A stretch of DNA of 64,000 nt from Bradyrhizobium sp. CCBAU 53340 (GTDB lineage: Bacteria; Pseudomonadota; Alphaproteobacteria; Rhizobiales; Xanthobacteraceae): positions 6,014,001 through 6,078,000 of the forward strand of contig NZ_CP030055.1 in the NCBI RefSeq assembly GCF_015291645.1. Reading direction: 5' to 3'. The translations under genes were made by a program, and so were the position numbers. How positions within the stretch are numbered: the stretch's first letter is position 1; the number at the start of each line of letters is the position of its first letter. Under the pieces are notes generated by a model. The model was not told the origin of the DNA. It saw only the letters and a list, made by a program, of their open reading frames with translations, and did no database searches. Shown in pieces: positions 1 to 9,074 of this stretch.

Positions 1-2
1 GC

Positions 3-275
3 AAGTGGCTGCTCGAACGCGTCACGTCAGCGCCGAACGAGGCGCTCGCGGGCGCCACGCCCTATCTGCAGCAGTTCGGCGCGACGCTCGGTGGCTGCAT
101 GCTGGCCTCCGAGGCGCTCGCCGCGAAGGCCGACGGCAACGCCGAGGCGGCGCGCTACGTCTCGCTCGCGCGCTTCTTCGCCGAGAACATCACCGTGCAG
201 GCAGGCGCGCTGGAGCGAACCGTGACGGAAAGCGCGGAGTCGGTCGCGGCGGCGGATGCGGTGTTGTTGGGGTAA
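3..275 (+). CDS. Acyl-CoA dehydrogenase, C-terminal end (partial at window edge)
   Basis: Only the last 90 residues are present; the gene enters from the left edge and stops at TAA 273-275. The text is helical and Ala-rich, with an LQQFGATLGG segment followed by a long helix containing ARYVSLARFFAENI. This resembles the extra C-terminal domain of the larger acyl-CoA dehydrogenases (AidB/DmdC type, about 590 residues), which oxidise acyl-CoA thioesters using FAD. The catalytic part lies outside the window, so substrate cannot be judged. A dispersed palindromic repeat begins 20 bp after the stop. Confidence 0.72.
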   Translation, partial: KWLLERVTSAPNEALAGATPYLQQFGATLGGCMLASEALAAKADGNAEAARYVSLARFFAENITVQAGALERTVTESAESVAAADAVLLG

Positions 276-295
276 GGGGCGGCCTGCCGCCAACC

Positions 296-426
296 CGTCA
301 TCCTGAGGTGTGAGGTTTGAGATGCGCAAGCATCGCAAGCCGAGCCTCGAAGGATGAACGGCCGGGATCCAGCGTGGCCGTCGCCCTTCGAGGCCTACGC
401 TTGGCTCCGGCACCTCAGGGTGACGG
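296..426. repeat. Dispersed palindromic repeat, family A copy 1
   Basis: The element starts with CGTCATCCTGAGGTG and ends with the near inverted match CACCTCAGGGTGACGG. Inside is a second nested pair, GCCTCGAAGGATGAACGG against CGTCGCCCTTCGAGGC. The whole could fold as one long cruciform or RNA hairpin. A second full copy is at 57028-57174 and a related, rearranged one at 53889-54020. It covers the stop codon of the MFS gene that ends at 415. Confidence 0.85.
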
Positions 427-1659
427 TGACAGATTTCGCTTCTCGGTCCCTCTCCCCGGCCGCCACAGCACGACGCCGGCGGCGACGATATCGAGCACCA
501 CGCACATCGCAAACGCCATCGTGTAGTCGCCGCTCACGCTGCGCACGAGGCCGACGATGCCGGGGCCAAAGGCGCTGACGATGCCGCTGATCGACGTCCC
601 CAGCCCCATCGCGGCCGCAAAGGCCGTGCTGCCGATCTCGCGCTGGATGATCAAGGGTGGAAACGTGATCATGTTGCCGATCGAGAAGCCGTAGGCCGCA
701 CAGCATGCCAGCAGCACGCTCGGGCTCTGGCTTTGCAGAAGGACCAGCAGCGCGGCCGCCTGGCTCGTCATTGACGCCGCACAGGCAAGCCGCGGATCGA
801 GCCGGTCGACGAACAGGCCGAGCGACAGCCGTCCGACCACCGCCATCGCCGCCATGATGGTCACCGCGAGGCCCGCGCTGGCGCGGCCGATCAGCGGCTC
901 GAGAAACGTCACCTGATGGATGATGAATCCCATCTGCGCCAGCAGCGCAATCGCGATCGGCAGCACCATGGTCCAGAACTGTGCGTTGGTGAGCAGCGCC
1001 CGGCGCGAATGACGCGCGTCATTGCCGCCGGAGGCGCCTGCTGCCGATTTCAGCGACGTATCGACTGGCCACCCGGTAAAAACGACAACCACCGGCAACA
1101 CCAGTACCACCATCACGACGGTGGCCCCCAGCATGGCCGAGCGGAAGCCGATGCTTCCGCTCAGCGCCAGCAGCACCGGAACGAGAACGATGCCGCCGCA
1201 GGTGGCGCCATTGAAGGCAAGGCTGAGCGCAAGCCCTCGCCGCCGCTCGAACCAGGAATTGAGCACGGTCGCAATCACCACGGTGCCCATCCCAGTCCAG
1301 CCGACCGACATCAGCGCATAAGCGAGATAGAGCTGCCAGGGCGCCTGCATCAGTCCCAGCAGCGCCGTAGAAGCGCCAAGCGCGGTCAGCCCGCACAGGA
1401 TCAACGCCCGGAGCCCGATCCGGGCGAGCAGATCATCGGTGAAGATGACGAGAATGGAGGTCAGCAGGAACGAGAAGGTGCTGGTCCCGGATACCAGCGT
1501 GCCCGGCCAGCCGTGGGCGCGCTGGAGCTCGGCAAGATAGACGCCCTGCCCGTACAGGCCGAAGCCGAACATGAAGAAGGCCATCAAGAAACAGGCCAGC
1601 ACCACGCGCCAGCCACGATAATGCAGCGAGGATTCGTCAACGCCCGTTGCGGCAATCAT
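415..1659 (-). CDS. MFS transporter, monocarboxylate/oxalate-formate antiporter-like
   Basis: A 414-residue inner-membrane protein with about twelve hydrophobic segments and the loop charge pattern of the major facilitator superfamily (SWFERRRGLALS after the fourth helix). Length and the opening YRGWRVVLACFLMAFFMFG match the monocarboxylate-porter/oxalate-formate branch, so an organic-acid anion is the likely cargo; the exact substrate cannot be read. The start is the ATG at 1657-1659, 280 bp from the divergent crotonase gene. The last residues are encoded within repeat family A, so the C-terminus may have been reshaped by that insertion. Confidence 0.85.
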   Translation of the reverse strand: MIAATGVDESSLHYRGWRVVLACFLMAFFMFGFGLYGQGVYLAELQRAHGWPGTLVSGTSTFSFLLTSILVIFTDDLLARIGLRALILCGLTALGASTALLGLMQAPWQLYLAYALMSVGWTGMGTVVIATVLNSWFERRRGLALSLAFNGATCGGIVLVPVLLALSGSIGFRSAMLGATVVMVVLVLPVVVVFTGWPVDTSLKSAAGASGGNDARHSRRALLTNAQFWTMVLPIAIALLAQMGFIIHQVTFLEPLIGRASAGLAVTIMAAMAVVGRLSLGLFVDRLDPRLACAASMTSQAAALLVLLQSQSPSVLLACCAAYGFSIGNMITFPPLIIQREIGSTAFAAAMGLGTSISGIVSAFGPGIVGLVRSVSGDYTMAFAMCVVLDIVAAGVVLWRPGRGTEKRNLSPSP

Positions 1660-1937
1660 CGATCAAGTATTGGCTTAATGGAACGAGACGGACAATCGTG
1701 CCGCACAACTCCCGGTTTTTCAAATGAAACATTGTAGCCAATTGTTGCAACGCGCAAAACGCCGCAAGATATCTGATGAAGCTTCGCATCACGGTTCCCC
1801 GGACAAATGCGACCATCGGACGGGGCATCATGGCCGAAATGGTTGAATCGTAGCATTGGCACGTCTGCGGGATCATGTAGGCTAAGTCTCGCAAGACTCG
1901 CCGCCGGCAGACGCCGCGGCGGCCGCAGGGAGTGCTC

Positions 1938-2696
1938 ATGCCGAACGGCAACATCATCGTCACCGACGAACGGGCCACGCGCGTCATCACCTTGCGCCGT
2001 CCGGGAAAGAAGAACGCGATCACCCAGGACATGTATCGCGAGATGAGCCGCGCGATCGACACCGCACAGAACAATCCCGACATCCGCTGCATGATCATCA
2101 CCGGCGGCTCCGGCGTGTTCACGGCCGGCGACGACATCGACGATTTCACGAAGGCCGACGCTTCGCGTCCCGAGACGCTGTCGGATGGTGCCAAATTCCT
2201 CTATTCGCTGGCGCTCAACGTCAAGCCGATCATCGCGGCCGTCGACGGCGCATCGATCGGCATGGGCACCGTGATGCTGTTTCACTGCGACTACGTGCTC
2301 GCCTCCAACGCCGCAACCTTCTCGGCGCCGTACATCAATCTCGGGCTCGTTCCGGTCGGCGCCGCCAGCCTCTTGATGCCGAGCACCATGGGCTACCAGC
2401 GCGCCTTCGCCATGCTGGTGATGGGACGCAGCTTCACCGCCGCCGAGGCCCACGCCGCCGGCTTCGTCAACACTGTCGTGTCGCCGGGGCATACCGAGGT
2501 CGAGGCCCGCAAGGTGGCGCGCGATATCTGCCGCCTGCCAGCCGAAGCGGTCGCAACCTCGCGCAAGCTGCTACGCAGGCCGCCGGAAGAGCTCACCCGG
2601 CGCATTGACCAGGAAGGCCATCTGTTCGGCGAGCGGCTGAAATCGGATGAGGCGGTCGCCGCGTTCAATGCGTTTGCGAACAGGAAGAAGCGGTAG
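1938..2696 (+). CDS. Enoyl-CoA hydratase/isomerase (crotonase) family protein
   Basis: A 252-residue crotonase-fold protein. The oxyanion-hole segments are visible (TAGDDIDDF near residue 64 and GASIGMG near 108). The usual hydratase glutamates are not: the segment that normally reads PE-x-LG reads APYINLGL, and the next position, normally glutamate in isomerases (LVPE), is valine (LVPVGAASLL). It may therefore be an isomerase-like or atypical crotonase acting on an acyl-CoA. ATG 1938 is preferred to the in-frame GTG at 1932 because AGGGAG at 1927-1932 sits 5 bp before it. It is single and divergent from the MFS gene. Confidence 0.85.
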   Translation: MPNGNIIVTDERATRVITLRRPGKKNAITQDMYREMSRAIDTAQNNPDIRCMIITGGSGVFTAGDDIDDFTKADASRPETLSDGAKFLYSLALNVKPIIAAVDGASIGMGTVMLFHCDYVLASNAATFSAPYINLGLVPVGAASLLMPSTMGYQRAFAMLVMGRSFTAAEAHAAGFVNTVVSPGHTEVEARKVARDICRLPAEAVATSRKLLRRPPEELTRRIDQEGHLFGERLKSDEAVAAFNAFANRKKR

Positions 2697-2722
2697 GGCT
2701 GTCCAGCGCCTCATCCATCCGT

Positions 2723-2805
2723 CGTCATTCCGGGGCGCGTAGCGCGAGCTATGGTGCGCAATTGCGCACCATAGCTCGCGACTTCGTCGCGCCCCAGAAT
2801 GACGG
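2723..2805. repeat. Dispersed palindromic repeat, family B, with a 36-bp perfect palindrome
   Basis: The element opens with CGTCATTCCGGGGCGC and closes with GCGCCCCAGAATGACGG. At its core, 2744-2779 is a perfect 36-bp inverted repeat with no spacer, centred on GCAATTGC. It lies between the crotonase and 5'-nucleotidase genes, both on the plus strand. A degenerate partial relative (GGTCATTCCGCGGCGCGC) is near 42382-42420. Confidence 0.85.
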
Positions 2806-2851
2806 CAAGATGCTTCGTGAAATCTTCGCGCGGAACGACTAATCTTGTTCT

Positions 2852-4516
2852 ATGCGACATCTTCTACGCCTGATCAGCTTCGCCTTCGCCCTCGCACTCC
2901 CCACCCTGCCAGCCGCGGCCCAGACCGCGGCCCCCGTCGAGCTGCGCATTCTCGCGATCAACGATCTTCACGGCAATCTCCGTCCGCCGCCAGGCGGCAT
3001 CCGCATCAATGACCCTGAAGACAAGACCAAGAAAGTGACGGTGGCCGCCGGCGGCGCCGAGTACATGGCGACGCTGGTCAAGCAATTGAGCGAGGGGCAC
3101 AAGAACACCATCTTTGTCGCGGCCGGAGATCTGATCGGGGCAAGCCCGTTGTTGTCGGCGATGTTTCACGACGAGCCGTCGATCGAGTCGCTCTCGATGA
3201 TGGGGCTTGCGATCACCTCGGTCGGCAATCACGAATTCGACGAGGGCAAGACCGAGCTGCTCAGGATGCAGAATGGCGGTTGCCATCCGGAAGATGGCTG
3301 TCAGGGACCGCATCCCTTCACGGGTGCGAAATTCCACTATCTGGCGGCCTCAACCGTCGAGGCTGCCACCGGCAAAAGCATCTTGCCGCCCTACGAGATC
3401 AGGGAGTTCGAAGGTATCCCCGTCGCCTTCATCGGGCTGACCTTGAAGGAGACCGCAGGCATCGTCTCGCCCAAGGGCATCGCGGGCCTCGAATTCCGCG
3501 ACGAGGCCGAGACCGTGAACGCGCTGGTGCCGCAGTTGAAGGCAAAAGGCGTCGAGGCCATCGTGGTACTGATCCACCAGGGTGGTGAGCCCTCAGGCGA
3601 CTACAATGAATGTCCTGCCATCACCGGACCGATCGTCGATATCGTGAAAAAGTTCGACCGTGCGGTTGATGTCGTCATCAGCGGCCACACCCATCGCGCT
3701 TATGTCTGCGATATTGACGGCCGGCTGGTGACCAGTGGCGACAAATACGGCACGCTGGTCACCGCGATCGACCTCAAGCTCGATCCCGTAACCCGTGACA
3801 TCGTCGGGGCCAGGGGCGAGAACATCATCGTCGCCAACGCTTCGCTGGCCAGGGATCCCGAGCAGACCGCGCTGATCGACGCCTACGACAAACTTTCAGC
3901 ACCGATCGCCAATCGTCCGGCCGGATCGGTGACGCAGGCACTCTCGCGCCTTCCGAACGAGGCCGGCGAGAGTGCACTCGGCGACGTCATCGCGGATGCC
4001 CAGCTGGCCGCAACGAAGGATGCCAAGGATGGCAGCGCTGTCATCGCGCTCACCAATCCCGGCGGCATCCGCACCGACATCGTCCCGAAGGAAAACGGCG
4101 CGGTGTCCTATGGCGAGATATTCGCGAGTCAGCCGTTCCGCAACCGCCTCGTCACCATGACGCTGACAGGCAGCCAGCTGAAGGACGTGCTCGAGCAGCA
4201 ATGGCTCGATCCGAAGCGGCCTCGGATCCTCCAGGTATCGAGCGGGTTCAGCTACACCTGGGATGCATCGAAGACGATCGGCGAGCGCGTCGTGGCCGAC
4301 AAGATGACGCTCAACGGCAGGCCGATCGAGCCGGCGACCGGCTATCGTGTCACCCTCAATGATTACCTCGCCGTCGGCGGCGACGGTTTTACCATCGCCA
4401 GGCAGGGCGCCTCGCCGCAATATGGCGGCTACGACGCCGATGCGCTGTTCGCCTTCTTTAAGGCGCATGGTCCGATCGGTCCGTTGCCGCCGACCCGCAT
4501 CCTGCGCGTCAATTGA
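2852..4516 (+). CDS. Periplasmic 5'-nucleotidase / metallophosphatase (UshA-like)
   Basis: A 554-residue exported hydrolase expected to dephosphorylate nucleotides or related esters in the periplasm. Residues 1-23 form a signal peptide ending in AAA-QT. The metallophosphatase half carries the metal-ligand motifs NDLHGN (Asp38, His40), AAGDL, SVGNHEFD and SGHTHRAY. The C-terminal 5'-nucleotidase domain has NPGGIRTDI and YGEIFASQPF, which hold the substrate base. Length is typical of the family. The ATG at 2852 is the first in frame. It stands alone, with the deacetylase gene 134 bp downstream on the same strand. Confidence 0.92.
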   Translation: MRHLLRLISFAFALALPTLPAAAQTAAPVELRILAINDLHGNLRPPPGGIRINDPEDKTKKVTVAAGGAEYMATLVKQLSEGHKNTIFVAAGDLIGASPLLSAMFHDEPSIESLSMMGLAITSVGNHEFDEGKTELLRMQNGGCHPEDGCQGPHPFTGAKFHYLAASTVEAATGKSILPPYEIREFEGIPVAFIGLTLKETAGIVSPKGIAGLEFRDEAETVNALVPQLKAKGVEAIVVLIHQGGEPSGDYNECPAITGPIVDIVKKFDRAVDVVISGHTHRAYVCDIDGRLVTSGDKYGTLVTAIDLKLDPVTRDIVGARGENIIVANASLARDPEQTALIDAYDKLSAPIANRPAGSVTQALSRLPNEAGESALGDVIADAQLAATKDAKDGSAVIALTNPGGIRTDIVPKENGAVSYGEIFASQPFRNRLVTMTLTGSQLKDVLEQQWLDPKRPRILQVSSGFSYTWDASKTIGERVVADKMTLNGRPIEPATGYRVTLNDYLAVGGDGFTIARQGASPQYGGYDADALFAFFKAHGPIGPLPPTRILRVN

Positions 4517-4650
4517 TCCGGATCAAACGGGCCGTCGCGGGACGACCCTTTGCCAATTGCTGCGGAACGCATAGATTGGGTTTTGCATTGCGTTTTGGCG
4601 CCGGATGCGCCAAGCGACGTCGAGAGTTCGTTCCCCGTGAGGCCGACCTG

Positions 4651-5580
4651 ATGAGCACGCTTCTTCTTTCCCACAAGGCCTGCCTCGACCACGTCACGCC
4701 GCCGGGACATCCCGAGCGCCCGGACCGCCTGCGCGCGGTCGAGGAAGCGCTGTCACACGAGCGTTTCCAGTTCCTGGTGCGCGATCTGGCACCGGAGGGC
4801 GATCTCGATCTCGTCACGCTGTGCCACAACGAGCATTACGTCACCGAGCTACGCCACATCGCGCCGACCAGCGGCCAGGTCTATCTCGACGGCGACACCT
4901 CGATGTCCCCCGGCACGTGGGAAGCGGTGATGCGCGGCGTCGGCGGCGCAGTGGCCGCAACCGAAGCGGTGATGAACGGCGAGCACCGCAACGCCTTCGT
5001 CGCGGTGCGCCCGCCGGGCCATCACGCCGAGATCGGCAAGCCGATGGGCTTCTGCTTCTTCGACAATGTCGCGATCGCCGCGCGCCACGCGCAGCGCAAA
5101 TACGGCATCAAGCGCGCGGCCATCGTCGATTTCGACGTGCATCACGGCAACGGCACCCAGGACATCTTCTGGTCCGACCCGACCGTGATGTACTGCTCGA
5201 CCCACCAGATGCCGCTGTTTCCGGGGACCGGTGCCAAGGGCGAGCGTGGCGACCACGACACCATCGTCAATGCGCCGCTGGCCTCGGAAGACGGCGGGCC
5301 GGAATTCCGCTCCGCGTTCGAGAATTTGATCCTGCCGCAGCTCGAAAAATTCAGCCCCGAGTTGCTCATCATCTCCGCGGGCTTCGATGCGCATTATCGC
5401 GATCCGCTGGCTTCGCTGAATTTGCGCGCCGAGGATTATGCCTGGGTGACGCGCAAGCTGATGGATCTCGCCGACAAGTCCGCCGGGGGGCGCGTTGTTT
5501 CCGTGCTCGAAGGCGGCTACGACCTGCAAGGACTGAAAGAATCTGTTACGGCGCATGTCGGCGCCCTGATGGGTGCCTAG
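4651..5580 (+). CDS. Histone deacetylase family protein (acetoin utilisation/acetylpolyamine amidohydrolase type)
   Basis: A 309-residue zinc-dependent amidohydrolase of the arginase-deacetylase fold. The catalytic core is complete: tandem histidines in RPPGHHAE (His124, His125), FDNVAIAA, the zinc ligands in DFDVHHGNGT (Asp162, His164), the later Asp in SAGFDAHYRDPLA, and a GGY near the C-terminus. Bacterial members remove acetyl groups from polyamines, small amides or lysines; the substrate cannot be chosen from sequence. An upstream in-frame extension exists, but GTGAGG 9 bp before ATG 4651 and family length favour this start. xseB follows after 74 bp. Confidence 0.9.
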   Translation: MSTLLLSHKACLDHVTPPGHPERPDRLRAVEEALSHERFQFLVRDLAPEGDLDLVTLCHNEHYVTELRHIAPTSGQVYLDGDTSMSPGTWEAVMRGVGGAVAATEAVMNGEHRNAFVAVRPPGHHAEIGKPMGFCFFDNVAIAARHAQRKYGIKRAAIVDFDVHHGNGTQDIFWSDPTVMYCSTHQMPLFPGTGAKGERGDHDTIVNAPLASEDGGPEFRSAFENLILPQLEKFSPELLIISAGFDAHYRDPLASLNLRAEDYAWVTRKLMDLADKSAGGRVVSVLEGGYDLQGLKESVTAHVGALMGA

Positions 5581-5654
5581 ACAGGCCCGCCACATTACGC
5601 CCGCAAAACTCTGCTGTTTTGCATCAGAAGCGAATCGGGCAATCGGAAACGGAT

Positions 5655-5906
5655 ATGGCCGAAAATACCCAAGTCGACGTCTCCAGGCTCACCTTCGAGC
5701 GCGCGATCGAGGAACTCGAAACGATCGTGAAACGGCTCGAGGACGGCAAGGTGCCGCTCGAGGAATCCGTCTCGATCTACGAGCGTGGCGAGGCCCTGAA
5801 GCGCCGGTGCGAGGAGCTTTTGCGCCAGGCCGAGGCGCGCGTCGACAAGATCACGACGGACGCCAGCGGTCAGGCTGCCGGCACCGCTCCGCTCGACGTG
5901 CAGTAG
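5655..5906 (+). CDS. xseB: Exodeoxyribonuclease VII small subunit
   Basis: An 83-residue acidic helical protein. The segments LTFERAIEELETIVKRLEDG and VPLEESVSIYERG are diagnostic of XseB, followed by a basic helix rich in Arg and Glu. Several XseB copies bind each XseA to form the nuclease that degrades single-stranded DNA from both ends. Size is normal. Position just before dxs matches the common bacterial order xseB-(ispA)-dxs; no ispA is present here. Confidence 0.95.
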   Translation: MAENTQVDVSRLTFERAIEELETIVKRLEDGKVPLEESVSIYERGEALKRRCEELLRQAEARVDKITTDASGQAAGTAPLDVQ

Positions 5907-6493
5907 GACGCCGTCCGAAGCTGCCCGTTTCGAGCAACGGCCGCCTGCTCTTTTTCAAGATCGCACGCCGGCCTCTCGCACTCGCGAAGGCCGGTGGCGG
6001 TATCAGAATTGAAGATTTTTTTGCCGGCGCCCCTTCGGCCCCGCGAATCCCACTAAAATGTCCGTTCTTTCGCCCGAAATCCTGCCAAGGAACCAGGCAG
6101 GATTGGGAACCCCACCCCGGCGCCGCGATTAACCAAATTGGCCCGCCGGTTGCACCTGCATACCCCTAATCGGTCCGGCGGGTTGGCTTTGGCCCAAGCT
6201 TTGGTGTAAAGCTGCGCGGAGTGTGGCTTTTTGTTAGCCTTGACGTGGGGACCGATGACCGACGACAAGCGCTTCAAATCGCTAATGAAATTGGCTTGGA
6301 CGGACGAAGCCGATCTACGTGACAGGGATCACAGAGACTGAACCGGAGCGCACTTAGGCTCACCTAAGCTTGAAGACGGGGCATTGCCCCATGCAGGTGG
6401 CTCCGACGGTTTAAGGACTCGCGCTGCGCCGATATTGTGCAAACCCATCGCGCACCGGAATGACCTTCCGGCGCTGAAAAATTGGAAATCGCC
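5907..6493. other. Long non-coding gap between xseB and dxs
   Basis: Nearly 590 bp with no convincing gene. It holds two hairpins: 5968-5994 (CCGGCCT/AGGCCGG arms, probably the 3' end of the xseB transcript, but without an immediate U-run) and 6078-6104 (AATCCTGCC paired perfectly with GGCAGGATT around a 9-base loop). A 28-codon open frame at 6255-6341 begins ATGACCGACGAC but has no clear ribosome site. The rest is likely the dxs promoter and leader. Confidence 0.6.
6078..6104. other. Perfect 9-bp hairpin upstream of dxs
   Basis: AATCCTGCC and GGCAGGATT form a perfect stem around the loop AAGGAACCA. No T-run follows, so this is not a classical terminator. It could be part of a leader RNA or a protein-binding dyad in the region that feeds dxs. 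Confidence 0.5.
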
Positions 6494-8422
6494 GTGAACG
6501 CATACAGCAAGACGCCGCTTCTTGACACCATCCGGACACCGGAAGACCTGCGCAAGCTCAAGGTCGAGCAAATTCGCCAGGTCGCCGACGAATTGCGTCA
6601 GGAGACCATCGATGCCGTCTCGGTCACCGGCGGTCACTTCGGCGCAGGTCTCGGCGTGGTCGAGCTGACCACCGCGATCCACTATGTCTTCGACACGCCG
6701 CGTGACCGGCTGATCTGGGACGTCGGCCATCAGGCCTATCCCCACAAGATCCTCACCGGCCGCCGCGACCGCATCCGCACGCTGCGCACCGGCGGCGGCC
6801 TGTCCGGCTTCACCAAGCGCAGCGAGAGCGATTACGATCCGTTCGGCGCGGCGCACTCCTCGACCTCGATCTCGGCCGGCCTCGGCATGGCGGTGGCGCG
6901 CGACCTTTCCGGCGGCAAGAACAACGTCATCGCCGTCATCGGCGATGGCTCGATGTCGGCGGGCATGGCCTATGAGGCGATGAACAATGCGGGCGCGATG
7001 AACTCCCGCCTGATCGTCATCCTCAACGACAACGACATGTCGATCGCTCCGCCGGTCGGCGCGATGAGCGCCTACCTGTCGCGGCTCTACTCCGGCAAGA
7101 CCTACCGCACGCTGCGTGAGGCGGCCAAGCAGATCAACAAGCGTCTGCCGAAGATCATCGCCAACCGCGCCAACCGCGTCGAGGAATATTCCCGCGGCTT
7201 CATGATGGACGGCGGCACCCTGTTCGAAGAGCTCGGCTTCTATTATGTCGGCCCGATCGACGGTCATAACCTCGACCATCTTCTGCCCGTGCTGAAGAAC
7301 GTCCGCGACATGGAGACCGGCCCGATCCTGGTCCACGTCGTGACGCAGAAGGGCAAGGGCTACGGTCCGGCGGAAGCCTCCGCCGACAAGTACCATGCCG
7401 TCGTCAAGTTCGACGTCGCGACCGGCACCCAGGCCAAGGCCAAGCCGAACGCGCCGGCCTACCAGAACGTGTTCGGCCAGAGCCTCGTCAAGGAAGCGCA
7501 GAAGGACGACAAGATCGTCGCCATAACCGCGGCGATGCCATCAGGCACCGGCGTCGATATCTTCAACAAGGCGTTCCCGGACCGCACCTTCGACGTCGGC
7601 ATCGCCGAGCAGCACGCGGTGACCTTTGCCGCCGGTCTTGCGACCGAAGGCTACAAGCCGTTCTGCGCGATCTACTCGACCTTCCTGCAGCGCGGCTACG
7701 ACCAAATCGTGCATGACGTCGCGATCCAGAACCTGCCCGTGCGCTTTGCCATCGACCGTGCCGGCCTCGTCGGCGCCGACGGCGCAACGCATGCCGGTTC
7801 GTTCGACAACGCCTATCTCGGCTGTCTGCCGAACATGGTGATCATGGCCGCGGCGGACGAGGCTGAACTCGTCCACATGGTGGCGACCCAGGTCGCGATC
7901 AACGACCGTCCGAGCTCGCTGCGCTATCCGCGCGGCGAGGGCCGCGGCATCGAGATGCCTGAAGTCGGCATTCCGCTCGAGATCGGCAAGGGCCGCATGA
8001 TCCGCCAGGGCAACAAGATCGCCCTGCTCTCCTTCGGCACGCGCCTGGCCGAATGCGAGAAGGCGGCCGACGAGCTCGCAGCCCATGGCCTGTCCACCTC
8101 GATCGCGGATGCCCGCTTCATGAAGCCGCTGGACACCGAACTGGTGCTCAAGTTGGCCCGCGACCACGATATCCTGATCACGATCGAGGAGGGCTCGATC
8201 GGCGGCTTCGGCTCGCATGTCGCGCAGTTCCTGACCGATCAGGGCGTGCTCGACACCGGCATGGTCAAGTTCCGCACAATGGTGCTGCCCGACGTGTTCC
8301 AGGACCACGACACGCCGGCGGCGATGTACGCCCGCGCCGGTCTCGACGCCAAGGGCATCGTCGCCAAGGTGTTCGAAGCGCTCGGCAAGGACGCCAAGAC
8401 CGAGACCGTCAAGCTGGCCTAA
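6494..8422 (+). CDS. dxs: 1-deoxy-D-xylulose-5-phosphate synthase
   Basis: A 642-residue thiamine-diphosphate enzyme that condenses pyruvate and glyceraldehyde 3-phosphate, the first step of the non-mevalonate isoprenoid pathway, which feeds quinones, carotenoids and hopanoids. Visible features: [33 protein letters not shown], the cofactor motif [18 protein letters not shown], and the transketolase pyrimidine domain with [15 protein letters not shown] 6494 ([12 protein letters not shown]) is chosen because GGAAA precedes it by 5 bp; the in-frame TTG at 6482 lacks a site. Complete and of normal length. Confidence 0.97.
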   Translation: MNAYSKTPLLDTIRTPEDLRKLKVEQIRQVADELRQETIDAVSVTGGHFGAGLGVVELTTAIHYVFDTPRDRLIWDVGHQAYPHKILTGRRDRIRTLRTGGGLSGFTKRSESDYDPFGAAHSSTSISAGLGMAVARDLSGGKNNVIAVIGDGSMSAGMAYEAMNNAGAMNSRLIVILNDNDMSIAPPVGAMSAYLSRLYSGKTYRTLREAAKQINKRLPKIIANRANRVEEYSRGFMMDGGTLFEELGFYYVGPIDGHNLDHLLPVLKNVRDMETGPILVHVVTQKGKGYGPAEASADKYHAVVKFDVATGTQAKAKPNAPAYQNVFGQSLVKEAQKDDKIVAITAAMPSGTGVDIFNKAFPDRTFDVGIAEQHAVTFAAGLATEGYKPFCAIYSTFLQRGYDQIVHDVAIQNLPVRFAIDRAGLVGADGATHAGSFDNAYLGCLPNMVIMAAADEAELVHMVATQVAINDRPSSLRYPRGEGRGIEMPEVGIPLEIGKGRMIRQGNKIALLSFGTRLAECEKAADELAAHGLSTSIADARFMKPLDTELVLKLARDHDILITIEEGSIGGFGSHVAQFLTDQGVLDTGMVKFRTMVLPDVFQDHDTPAAMYARAGLDAKGIVAKVFEALGKDAKTETVKLA

Positions 8423-8495
8423 CCGCTGCCGCCTCGACCTCTCCCGCTTGCGGGAGAGGTCGGCGCAAAGCGATCCAAATTTTCGGCTTTGGTCC

Positions 8496-9050
8496 ATGAA
8501 GATTTATCTGGCAGGTCCCGACGTGTTCCTGCCGGATGCGGTTGAGATCGGCCGCAGCAAGGGCGCGATCTGCGCTGCTCACGGCCTCACCGGCCTCTAT
8601 CCCCTCGACAACATGATCGACCTCACTGCGCCCGACGCCTCGCGGCAGATCTTCTGCGGCAACGAGGCGATGATGGATGAGGCCGATGCCATCATAGCCA
8701 ACCTCACCCCTTTCCGCGGCGCCGGCGCCGATCCCGGCACCGTCTACGAGCTCGGCTACATGGCCGGCCGCGGCAAGTTTTGTCTGGCCTATTCCAACGA
8801 TCCCGCCACCTATGCCGACCGCCTCAACCGCTTCATGGACGCGACCTCCGAAGACGGCCGGCTGGTCGATGCGCAAGGGTTGACGGTCGAGGATTTTGGC
8901 CTCGTCGACAACCTCATGATGATCCACGCGCTGGAGCTGCATGGCTGCCCGCTGGTGACGCCGGCAGCTCAGCCTGTTGACGTCTGGCACGATCTTGCCG
9001 CGTTCGAGACTTGCGTCCGGATGGCGGCCGCGCGATTGATCGCTACATAG
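8496..9050 (+). CDS. Nucleoside 2-deoxyribosyltransferase family protein
   Basis: A 184-residue cytosolic protein. It starts with the signature MKIYLAGPDVF and later has GTVYELGYMAGRGK, whose glutamate is the catalytic nucleophile in nucleoside 2-deoxyribosyltransferases and related N-glycosidases. The likely role is transfer or hydrolysis at the N-glycosidic bond of a (deoxy)nucleoside or nucleotide, in salvage or pool cleaning. It sits 73 bp after dxs and 24 bp before tlyA, so it is probably part of a housekeeping transcription unit. Substrate not predictable. Confidence 0.85.
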   Translation: MKIYLAGPDVFLPDAVEIGRSKGAICAAHGLTGLYPLDNMIDLTAPDASRQIFCGNEAMMDEADAIIANLTPFRGAGADPGTVYELGYMAGRGKFCLAYSNDPATYADRLNRFMDATSEDGRLVDAQGLTVEDFGLVDNLMMIHALELHGCPLVTPAAQPVDVWHDLAAFETCVRMAAARLIAT

Positions 9051-9074
9051 CGCTTCAGTCGCCCCGGAGTGATC

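Noticed and set aside
4513..4650. 46-residue N-terminal extension of the deacetylase
   Set aside because: The extension overlaps the previous stop region, is Arg/Cys-rich and unlike the family; GTGAGG before ATG 4651 marks the real start.
6255..6341. 28-codon open frame in the dxs leader
   Set aside because: No clear ribosome site and no recognisable family; noted only as part of the leader description.
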